Shown: piece after piece, positions 1-9,300 of the stretch
Layout of the letters: every line of letters starts with the position of its first letter
How positions within the stretch are numbered: position 1 is the stretch's first letter
NCBI GenBank assembly: GCA_023251875.1
Contig: JAHEXY010000003.1
Coordinates: 186,001 to 250,000, forward strand
DNA length: 64,000 nt
From: Bacteroidota bacterium
Lineage (GTDB): Bacteria; Bacteroidota; Bacteroidia; JAHEXY01
Direction of reading: 5' to 3'
The notes under the pieces: generated by a model
The model's input: the letters and a program-made list of their open reading frames with translations, nothing else
Databases searched by the model: none
What the model was told of the DNA's origin: nothing
Translations under genes and position numbers: made by a program

Positions 1-1
1 T

Positions 2-889
2 TTTCTTGCTGTTCCTCGTATTTGGACTAAATTTCAGCAAGGTATTTTATCAAAAATGCCTCAAAAGAAATTGAATTTATTTTTATCCATTCCTATTTTA
101 TCCAGCTTTGTAAAAAATAAAATCAAAAAAGGCTTGGGCTTAGATCAAGCCGATTTAATGCTTTCGGGAGCTGCTCCTATTCCTTCTTCATTACTTGAAT
201 GGTTTGATAAAGTAGGCATTACTATTCAAGAAGCTTATGCCATGACAGAAAATTGCTGTTATTCACATGTTACTTTAAAGGGTCATAGAAAAATTGGAAG
301 TGTAGGCCAGGCCTTGCCACTTTGTGATGTTAAAATTGGTAAAGACGATGAAATTATTACCAAGCACGAAGGTTTAATGACGGGTTATTACAAAGACGAA
401 ACTTTAACAAAGGAAGCTTTTACTGCTGATGGATATTTACGCACTGGAGATACAGGAGAAATAGATAAAGATGGTTTCTTAAAAATTACAGGCCGTGTTA
501 AAGATTTATTTAAAACCAGTAAAGCAAAATACGTTGCCCCAGCTCCAATTGAATTAAAACTCTCTGCTAATAATGACGTAGAGCAAATATGTGTTGTAGG
601 AAGTGGATTGCCTCAACCCATTGCCTTAGCTATTGTTTCAGAAACCGGTAAATTAAAGTCTAAAGAAGAATTAAAAGAGAGTCTTGCAAAAACAATGGAA
701 ATTGTAAACGAACGCCTAGACGATCATGAAGTATTGAAGAAAATTATTGTAATGAAAGACGCTTGGACAATTGAAAATGGGCTTATTACTCCAACCCTTA
801 AAGTGAAACGAAATGTAATTGACAAAACCTATTCTTCAAAATATGAAAAGTGGTATGAACAAAACGGTGCTGTAGTTTGGGAGAATTAA
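2..889 (+). CDS. Long-chain acyl-CoA synthetase (AMP-forming), C-terminal part, truncated by the window edge
   Basis: This is the C-terminal half of an ANL-superfamily adenylating enzyme that would activate fatty acids to acyl-CoA through an acyl-AMP. The frame is open from base 2, with residues FLAVPRIW before the first ATG at 56, so the real start lies outside the window. Visible motifs are the GAAPIP stretch, the EAYAMTENC substrate/AMP-binding segment, the TGD aspartate (YLRTGDTGE) and the hinge GRVKDLFKTSKAKY. The full-length paralogue at 40103-41746 shows the same motifs and aligns end to end. The lysine-containing C-terminal segment (TPTLKVKRN) is present, so the visible part looks intact. 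Confidence 0.93.
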   Translation, partial: FLAVPRIWTKFQQGILSKMPQKKLNLFLSIPILSSFVKNKIKKGLGLDQADLMLSGAAPIPSSLLEWFDKVGITIQEAYAMTENCCYSHVTLKGHRKIGSVGQALPLCDVKIGKDDEIITKHEGLMTGYYKDETLTKEAFTADGYLRTGDTGEIDKDGFLKITGRVKDLFKTSKAKYVAPAPIELKLSANNDVEQICVVGSGLPQPIALAIVSETGKLKSKEELKESLAKTMEIVNERLDDHEVLKKIIVMKDAWTIENGLITPTLKVKRNVIDKTYSSKYEKWYEQNGAVVWEN

Positions 890-903
890 AAATGTAGAAT
901 CTA

Positions 904-1221
904 ATGCAATCTATTGTTACAAATAAAACTGAATTAGCTCATTTGCTTCAAAAGAATAAATCCAAACTTATCTCTTTTGGAGTTCAATCAATTGGAATAT
1001 TTGGATCTTTTTCAAAAAACAAGCAAAATACGAATAGTGATATAGATATTCTTGTTGAATTTATTCCGGGTAAAAAAAATTATAAAAATTTTATTCATTT
1101 AGCATATTATTTAGAAGATTTATTGGGAAGAAAAGTTGAGTTATTAACGCCTCAAGCATTAAGTCCATACATGAAAGATCATATATTAAACGAAGTAGAA
1201 TATGTTCCCCTCGCAGCTTGA
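904..1221 (+). CDS. mntA: MntA-like minimal nucleotidyltransferase antitoxin (MNT domain)
   Basis: This 105-residue minimal nucleotidyltransferase has the full signature GSX10DXD: G34-S35, then D46 and D48 in SDIDILVEF. In characterised MntA/HepT pairs this enzyme AMPylates the partner HEPN toxin on a tyrosine and so neutralises it. The next gene, a HEPN protein, starts inside this one and overlaps it by 20 bp, the usual translationally coupled arrangement. The start ATG lies 14 bp after the acyl-CoA synthetase stop. The family and pairing are clear. The activity is inferred from the family. Confidence 0.9.
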   Translation: MQSIVTNKTELAHLLQKNKSKLISFGVQSIGIFGSFSKNKQNTNSDIDILVEFIPGKKNYKNFIHLAYYLEDLLGRKVELLTPQALSPYMKDHILNEVEYVPLAA

Positions 1222-1555
1222 TCTTTTATACCATATCAGAGATGAAATTGATTTTATTTTAAATCAAACTCAGTCATGTAATGTTGATCAACTTACCAAT
1301 AATAGTGTATTAAAAAGGGCTGTAATTAGAAGTTTAGAAATTATTGGTGAAGCAAGTAAGAAACTATCATCCGATTTCCGTAATCTTTATCCTCATTTAG
1401 ATTGGAAAGAAATGGCTGATTCTCGAGATAAATTAATTCACCACTATTTTGGCATTGATTATGAAATTGTTTGGGATATAATTACAAACGAGCTCCCTGA
1501 TTTACAAAATGAAATAAATAGAATTATTGCAATTGAACTTAGTAAAAATAAATAA
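1202..1555 (+). CDS. hepT: HepT-like HEPN RNase toxin (DUF86)
   Basis: This 117-residue all-alpha HEPN protein carries the RX4HXY motif (R75-DKLI-H80-H81-Y82). R and H form the RNase site of HEPN toxins, and the Tyr is the residue AMPylated by MntA in characterised systems. The N-terminal MFPSQLDLLYHIRDEIDFI is typical of the family, which supports the start inside the mntA reading frame. Motif and partner are both intact, so the pair is probably functional. It sits in front of the essential gmk gene with only 4 bp between stop and next start, so gmk may be co-transcribed with the toxin. Confidence 0.9.
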   Translation: MFPSQLDLLYHIRDEIDFILNQTQSCNVDQLTNNSVLKRAVIRSLEIIGEASKKLSSDFRNLYPHLDWKEMADSRDKLIHHYFGIDYEIVWDIITNELPDLQNEINRIIAIELSKNK

Positions 1556-1559
1556 TTGA

Positions 1560-2159
1560 GTGAACGGAAAAGTCATTATATTTTCAGCACCATCAGGCGC
1601 AGGTAAAACAACTATTGTTAGACACCTGCTTACTTGCCCTGAGCTTAATTTAAATTTTTCTATTTCTGCTTGTAGTCGGCCAAAACGTTCAAACGAAGTA
1701 AATGGTAAAGATTATTATTTTCTTTCATTAGATGAATTCAAACAAAAAATTGCTGCTGATGAATTTTTAGAATGGCAAGAAGTATATAAAGACAATTACT
1801 ACGGCACTTTAAAATCTGAAATAGATAGAATTTGGAACAATCAACACCATGCCATTTTTGATGTAGATGTGCAAGGCGGGCTTAATCTAAAAAAAATATT
1901 TGGAGAAAAAGCCTTAGCCATTTTTGTAATGCCACCCTCTATTGAAGCACTCGAAAAAAGACTGAGAAGAAGAAAAACCGAAGCGGAAGAAAAAATTCAA
2001 ATTAGATTAGCAAAAGCTCAAACAGAAATCAAAACTTTTAATTTATTTGACAAAGTTATTGTTAACGATCATCTTGATAAAGCTCTACAAGAATCAAAAA
2101 ATACAGTTGCTGAGTTTTTAGAAATATCTAAGCGTAATCTGCAAGCAAATTCTATTTAA
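1560..2159 (+). CDS. gmk: Guanylate kinase
   Basis: Guanylate kinase phosphorylates GMP to GDP with ATP in purine nucleotide synthesis. The 199-residue protein begins GKVIIFSAPSGAGKTT, a P-loop with the guanylate-kinase signature, followed by SRPKRSNEVNGKDYYFLS (GMP-binding region) and the lid-region arginines RLRRRKTE. Length is normal for the family. The start codon is GTG at 1560; no ATG is available before the P-loop. It is placed 4 bp after hepT and reads as the last gene of that run. Confidence 0.95.
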   Translation: MNGKVIIFSAPSGAGKTTIVRHLLTCPELNLNFSISACSRPKRSNEVNGKDYYFLSLDEFKQKIAADEFLEWQEVYKDNYYGTLKSEIDRIWNNQHHAIFDVDVQGGLNLKKIFGEKALAIFVMPPSIEALEKRLRRRKTEAEEKIQIRLAKAQTEIKTFNLFDKVIVNDHLDKALQESKNTVAEFLEISKRNLQANSI

Positions 2160-2831
2160 TTAAAAAATAGAGGCTCTTGGTATTAAACTTATTATCCCGA
2201 TATGCTTTCACTCTCGTTAGTTTTCAATTTAGTCGGATTGTAAAAACGGAGTTTCACTAATAAATTTCATCAATAAATATTGGCCAAACCACTTTGCTAG
2301 TTGGCGCTACTTTTGTTTGCGACTCTCTCTTTGTTTTCACTTTCTTTTTCGGAGTACTTATATTTATTTTTTTTGCTTTCATAATTAATGTATTCGACCA
2401 AAATTTTTCTTAATAAGGAAAACAATCTTACTCATAGCCCCCTTAAGATTACTTTCAGATTATTTTCCTTGGGGTAACATATCTATTGTAAAGGTCTTTG
2501 TTTCCATAAAAATTCCCCAACCTATTTTCGCTGAATTCTTAAACATTAATTATCCCGATATTGAAACAGAATACGGTACATATATGATAATTAATTTAAT
2601 ACGGGAATTTTTATTGAAAAAAAATTAAACCTAAGCCCCATCCTCATCAATTTCTTTAAAATTTTTCACCCAAAATGATTGATTTGAGTACCGGAATAAT
2701 TGATGCATAGTTTAAACACTCCAGTTGATAAAACACTGTAATATCCTCAAATAATGCAAATTACAAACAAATAAGCCTGTAACATTAGTATTAAATTTTT
2801 AGAAACAGCCAAAATTGGGTAAGGTAACTAG
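2160..2831. other. Long intergenic region with a spaced direct repeat
   Basis: These 672 bp hold no convincing plus-strand gene. A 13-bp direct repeat, ATTATCCCGATAT, occurs at 2192-2204 and 2549-2561. Both copies are preceded by TTAAAC within 10 bp, so the match extends beyond the 13-mer. One small minus-strand reading frame lies between the copies. The region separates the gmk cluster from the RHS system and may be the scar of an insertion. That is inference only. Confidence 0.4.
2257..2382 (-). CDS. Possible 41-residue basic small protein
   Basis: An ATG-started frame of 41 residues lies in the otherwise empty 2.2-2.8 kb gap. Its N-terminal half is very lysine-rich (MKAKKINISTPKKKVKTKRE) and it ends in a hydrophobic/acidic tail WPIFIDEIY. 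I do not recognise it. There is no clear ribosome-binding site and no -7 element upstream on that strand. It could be a small nucleic-acid-binding protein or chance. Confidence 0.2.
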   Translation of the reverse strand: MKAKKINISTPKKKVKTKRESQTKVAPTSKVVWPIFIDEIY

Positions 2832-2876
2832 TTGTATTATGTAATAACTTTTCATTACAAACAATTATTAAACCTT

Positions 2877-3317
2877 ATGAAAACAATTTGCTGCCCTAAC
2901 TGTAAATCAAATAATGTTGTAAAAAATGGAGTATTTAGAAACAGGCAACGTTTTTTATGCCAAACATGCAAAAAGCAATTTAGCGAAGCCAATAGAGAAA
3001 ATTCAATTTTTGAAATTACTCAAGAGCGACATGCCCTTCATTTGTATTTAGAAAAAAATTCTTACAAAAAGATTGCAAGCCTACTTGATTTTGATGATAG
3101 TACCCTACACAGAAATTTAAATAAATACAATAGTCTTTTAGCAGATATACGAAGTTCTCAATCTTCTGAAGAATTAAGCTTAATGGAATTAAGAAAATTT
3201 ATTGACTTGAAACAGAAACTTTCTCCTTCATATCCTATTTTTCTTATTGACCTAGAAACGGGCATATCCTATATAAGCAAAAGCAAATCATCATCACAAA
3301 ATGAGATAGATACTTAA
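2877..3317 (+). CDS. IS1 InsA-like zinc-ribbon DNA-binding protein
   Basis: The protein opens with a four-cysteine zinc ribbon (CPNCKSNNVVKNG, then RQRFLCQTCKKQF), the N-terminal module of IS1/InsA-type transposases. A helical segment with LHLYLEKNSYKKIASLLDF resembling a helix-turn-helix follows. I chose the ATG at 2877 because the ribbon begins directly there; an in-frame ATG at 2832 would add 15 unrelated residues. No DDE catalytic domain follows: the frame ends after 146 residues and the RHS gene begins about 70 bp later. It is either an InsA-only remnant of an insertion sequence or a small regulator of the RHS operon. The sequence cannot decide this. Confidence 0.6.
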   Translation: MKTICCPNCKSNNVVKNGVFRNRQRFLCQTCKKQFSEANRENSIFEITQERHALHLYLEKNSYKKIASLLDFDDSTLHRNLNKYNSLLADIRSSQSSEELSLMELRKFIDLKQKLSPSYPIFLIDLETGISYISKSKSSSQNEIDT

Positions 3318-3386
3318 AATAAATTGGCGGTGAGTGTAACCTTAAAAAAAAAAAAAACGTACAATCAATCTGAAAATAAAATAATT

Positions 3387-6300
3387 ATGAAGAATTATAT
3401 GAAACTAAAAAAGAAATTTACAAAAGCACTTGCAGTGTTAACAGCCATTAGCCTACTTACACAGGCTATTTATTTACCACAGTTATATGCAATGAATGGC
3501 CCAAGCAGCCCTGAGTTTTCAAATTTTCAATCGGTAAATTCATCCGGAATGGTAAATGAATTTAGCGGTGGCTTTAGTTATAATATTCCACTTTTAAGTG
3601 TACCCGGCCCAAATGGCAGCGGTTATCCTATTAACCTTTCTTACCAAAGTGGCGCCAATCCTGAAGAAGATGCTTCATGGGTAGGCTTCGGCTGGACATT
3701 AAGTCCCGGTGCAATTGTACGTAACAAACAAGGCTATCCTGATGATGTTTCTGCTGGAAACACTACAAAGTATAATAAAAGAAATATAAACTGGAACGTA
3801 AATTTAACAAGCAAAAGTGTACTAGAGGCATTTAGTCTTGATTTAGATGGCGAAGATGGAGCCGCATCAATAGTGCCAACATTAAGTGTTTCTGCGTTAA
3901 TCAATGGTTATAATGGAGTAAGTGTTGTTGCCGGTTTAGAAGGAAGTTTTTCATCTGGTACCGGTTTTAATATGGATTTAGGTATTACAACATCCGGAAA
4001 CCATAGTTTTGATGTGGGATTCTCGCCTTCTGAATATTATAAATCATTAGGAGATGATATACTTCGTTCTGCAAATAAGACTTGTACTGATTATTCTTCT
4101 TGGAGAAAACCAATCGCTGATGCAGTAAAATATTATGACAAAGCAAAAAACACACGTTTTGGCGCACAAAGTTTAAGCCAATATGCTTCGTATTTAAATT
4201 CAAATCATAGTTTTCCATCTTATGTATCCTCCTATCAAGGTTATTATGCATCTGTTAATTATGATGTAGAAGTTGCTCCAGCACCAATACCAGTTGCACT
4301 TGGAGTTAAATTAGGTGGAAGTGTGGGAGTAACATGGGCTCCCGAAACGGAAGAAAAAACTTTTTATGGTTATCTACATTCAGCTGAAGCAACAGTGGGT
4401 GACAATATACTAATGGATTATTCTACTGAAAAAGAATCTACAACTTCAGAAAGAGATTATTATTTAGGAATACCTTATAGTGGAGCAGATAATTTTATGG
4501 TAATGGGTGAAGGCATTGGCGGTACCTTTCGTGCATACAGTAAAAAAGCTGGACACTTTAGATCCAATACAGCTAATAATTCAGTGATAAGTGCAGGAGT
4601 TGGTGTGGATGGAATGGCAGGAACTGCAGTAGGGCTTGGAGCAGAAATATCCGGCCTTGGCGGACAATTTGTAAGTACAAATGAATGGTACTCGAATTCA
4701 AATTATCGTTTTAGTGTTGGTGAAGATGAAGCTTATTATTTTCAATTTATGGGCGATATGGGCAGTAGTGTCGATTTTGGTGGAGATGCTGCCATTGCAG
4801 CAAATTTAGATGGAAATGATGTAACTGGGTATTCCCCAACTATACCCAGTTCAGTTTATGAAAAAGCAAATAATAGTGATGAAAGAATAAAAAGATCATC
4901 CTATATAGGCTATCATACTATTGAAGAAACACAACAAGTAGATGGCAAATCGAAACACTTTAAAAGATACAACCAACGTGAAGCTATTGAAACATTGGCC
5001 GATAGATCATCAGTAAGTGAAAGTCAAATTGCTGAATTTGATATAGCCAATGCAAGCGGAGAAAATTATGTATACGGTTTACCGGTTTATGTTAAAGAGG
5101 AAGAACAAGTTTCAGCCTCAATAGAACCAACTACTGATTTTATTACCTACCAAAACATTAGTAATCCCGATAATAAAATTGGAGAATATAATCCTGAAAA
5201 ATATGCACAAAGTTGGTTGCTTACTCAAATTACCAATCCTGATTTTGTCGATGTGGATATGAACGGTCCTGATGAAGGCGATTATGGAGGCTGGACTATT
5301 TTTAATTATGAAAAATACTATGGAGATGGTTCTAGTTCTAATGCATGGTATAATTTTCGTGCTCCCTATACCGGCCTATACAATAACCCCGGCAGATTAA
5401 GCGATTCAAAAGATGATATGGGCAGTTATAACAGTGGAAAAAAAGAAATGTATTATTTAGAATCAATAGAAACTCAAACACACCTTGCTGTTTTTACTAC
5501 CTCATCAAGTAGAACAGATGGATATGAAGCTTGGGAGAATAATAGTGAAGCTGCCAATGATGCTTCTAAAAAAGGCAGCCATGGAATAAAAAAACTAGAA
5601 ACAATTACACTCTATGCAAAAGATGATGACAATACTGATTTAAGTGATAATCCAGTTATTGAAACCATACATTTTGAATATGATAATTCATTAATGCTTG
5701 GTCAAGCTAATTCAGATGATGGAACCACTGCGCATGCAAAAACAGGAAAAACTACATTAAAAAGAGTATGGATTGAATATGCCGATGTGAAAAACGCAAA
5801 AATTTCTCCTTATGATTTTGTATATGAATATCCATCAGGAAGTGATTATCCGGCTCCTTATAATACCAATGGAAGTGATGATTGTTATTCATTTTATTCT
5901 TCCTACTCTTCAACTGATCAAAATCCAAATTATGATGCTTTAAATAGCGATCGTTGGGGTTCATACCAAGCTGATGGAGCTGCAAGATACAGTAGAACCA
6001 TTCCTTGGGTCGATCAAACTCCTGAAACTGATTTAGCCGGTAACTCAATAACATTTGATCCTGCTGCATGGCAACTAAAACAAATTAAATTACCAACAGG
6101 CGGAGAAATACATGTACAATACGAACAAAATGAATATTCTTATGTACAAGATAAAAGAGCAATGGTTATGGCAAGTATTAGTAGTATTGATGCACCTACT
6201 CGTATAGAAGGTCAAGAAGACAATACTTATTATTTAAATACTGAGGAAGCAGGCATAGATTTATCTGTTGAACAAGAAAGAACTGATTACATCAATTATC

Positions 6301-9300
6301 TCAATAAAAAATTTGTTACTGGAGAAAACGGACAAGATCCTGAAAAAATATATTTTAAATTCTTTTATAGCCTAACTACCGGTGAGGTTGGAGATTGTGG
6401 TATGGAATGGATTGACGGTTATGTAAGCGTTAGAGAAGTAGGCTACGATAATACAGCTCAAAAATTATACTTAAAATTAGGTGAAGATGCCACAAACGGA
6501 AATGAAAAATACGATGTACCACGTGAAGTGTGCAAAGATTTTTACAATCAAACCCGTGCAGGTAAAATTGATTTTACAACAACAAATTGCGAAGTAGCAG
6601 ATATAACAGCACCATCAGAAGGAACAAGTGATGTAGAATCCTTCTTTGAATCAGTTGTTGCATTTTTTGATGTTGCCGCTGCAGCTATTGGAGCAGAGGT
6701 ATGTTTAGCAATAGACGAATCTAATTCTTATTTCAGAATTCCAATCCAAACAAAAAATGCAAAAAAAGGGGGGGGCATTCGTGTAAAAAGAGTGTTATTG
6801 TATGATAAAGGATTGGAAAATAATCCAAGCCTTAACGGTCAAGAATACATTTACCTAAATACAGATAGCACTTCAAGTGGTGTTGCTACTAATGAACCTC
6901 AAACCGGTGGAGAAGAAAATGCTCTTGTATGTTTTATGGAAAAAAGAAGCGACCCAAGTTTACTTACAAGAATTATGTCGGGCAAAGACAGAGAGGAATT
7001 TGAAGGCCCTATTGGTGCCAATATGCTGCCATCTCCTTCTGTAGGCTATTCTAGAGTTATCATACGTGATATCAACAATGGTCCTTCTCGACCTGCATTG
7101 GTAGAAAAAGATTTTTATACTTCAAAAGATTATCCTCTTCAGGTTGAAAACACAACACTAACTAAAAAAATACTACCAATACCTGCCCTCACTTATCCAA
7201 TTAGTATGAGTATTTATAACATTTGGGCTGCACAAGGCTATAGTTTTATTTTAAACAATATGAATGGTCAGGTAAAAGCAGAAAAAACATTGTTGCCTTC
7301 TGATCCTACTGCTATCAATACCAATCTACAAGTTCTAACATCTAAAGAATACATTTATTATGGCCTTGGAGAACAAGTAAAAACTGTTGATGCATGGGAT
7401 TGGCAAAATGGAGGTTCTTTTACTTCTGAACTTTCAACTCCAGGCAAACAATCAGAAGTAGTAATGGAATCGAGTCAAGTATGGGATGTTTCAGTAGACG
7501 CAAAATTTGAAGGTGATGCCAATTTTGGAATACTGGGTATTGCTATTATTCCATTTCCAATGATTATGCCTTATGTAAATTATTCACAAAACATGTTATC
7601 AACTCATGTTATCAATAAAATTACGTATTACCCTGCCATTCTTAAAACGGTTAAATCTACGCAAGATGGAATTGAAGTAAGTTCTACCAACGAATGTTTT
7701 GATAAATATACCGGAACTCCCGTTGTAACTTCAACTAAAGATGTCTACAACAATTTAACATTAATGAATGTTTCACATGATGGCACATATTACAGCTATA
7801 ATTTTCCCGCTTCACATTTTTACGATGCCTTAAAAGGTAAAAGCCAAAATGAAGCCTGCTACATAGAAAGTAGTACTGCTTTTTCAATGGCTAAGCTTGC
7901 TATTTCTTCAAGTGGTGGTACAGTAGCAGATCAATTTTATCTTTCATTAACAGGTTCCGGTATTTGCGACAATATTGATAAATTTACTTCAGGCAGTTTA
8001 ATTGCCATTTATAATAATATTGATAAAACAGCTCCTGATATTTACAATATTGGTGAAATAACCGGAGGACTTATTGAGCTTCTACCTACCAATGATACCT
8101 ATGGTTTTTATTACAATAATTCAACCGATAGTCCTGAAAATGTAAATGTAGAAATATTGCGTAGTGGCAATACCAATCAATTAAGTGCCAGAGTTGGTTC
8201 TCTTACTACTTATGGTGGTATGGCAACTGCTACTGTACAAGAAGTACCAACAGATGTTATTGAGGCTCGCCAAAGTGTTGTTGATGTATTAAATAGCCAA
8301 TATAAAGGCAGCGTAAATGTTATTACCTCAGCAGAGCTTGCCTCTATGTCTGATGCCGGTATTGTAAATCCTGAAAATGGCGAATGCGAACCTTTTACTA
8401 CTGTATTTGATGATTATGCAAACTCATTGGGGCTTTCAAGTGTTATACAAGGATCAGGCAGCGCAAGTAATAATGGCAATGGAATTATTTTTTCTAATTC
8501 TTCTGAAAAATTTTATGGAACTAAAGTGGTTTGTGAACTAGTACCAATGCATATAACCAATTGCCATAATGAAGATAATATATATGATCAAAATATTGTT
8601 ATTTGTGATACTATTCCGGCTCATAGAAATTGTGAAACTCAACAAAGTACTTATAATAAGGATTTTTTAAATATTAGTGTTGGTAATGCTTCAGAAGCTA
8701 CAGATGGAATAGATAATGATGAAGATGGCAAAACAGACGAATCTGACGAAGGTACCGATAATTGCGAAATGTTATTAAGTTATATAGATGGATATGAATT
8801 TTTTCTAGACGCGGAAACGGCAGAGCTGATGTACGGTGATAAAAACAATACCTGTGATGCAGTTCAAATTAAATGTTTAGATTTTTGCCCTAATTATTTC
8901 CCTACCGTTACATTAGATAAAGTTGTTTCTGCAAGTGCAATAGAATTAAGTGATGATTGGAATTACAGTAGTGTAATAAAAAGTGTATATACTGTTAGCT
9001 CTAGTTCAAATGCATACGAAACAGGAGAAAAAGGAAAATGGCGCTTGCTTTCAAGTTATACCTACAATACCGATGTAAAAAATATTTCGGATGCAGATGC
9101 CTATGCCTATAACACGGGGATTTTTAACGACTTTACTTTATACAATTGGCAATACCATGATGCCAATAATGGAACCAAATGGGTAAATACCAATACTGTT
9201 GATTATTATTCTCCTCTAGGAGCTCCGTTAGAAGAAAAAAATCTACTGGATATACATACTACTGCTAAATATGGTTATGATCATAGTGTACCGTATTTAA

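Noticed and set aside
3324-3386. TTG start for RHS component A
   Set aside because: It would put a 21-residue polar, lysine-rich extension before a normal signal peptide; the ATG at 3387 fits.
3985-4251. Minus-strand open frames inside the giant RHS and surface-protein genes (for example 3985-4251, 5752-6069, 29977-30246)
   Set aside because: They are antisense shadows of genes with clear protein signatures on the plus strand and show no domain of their own.
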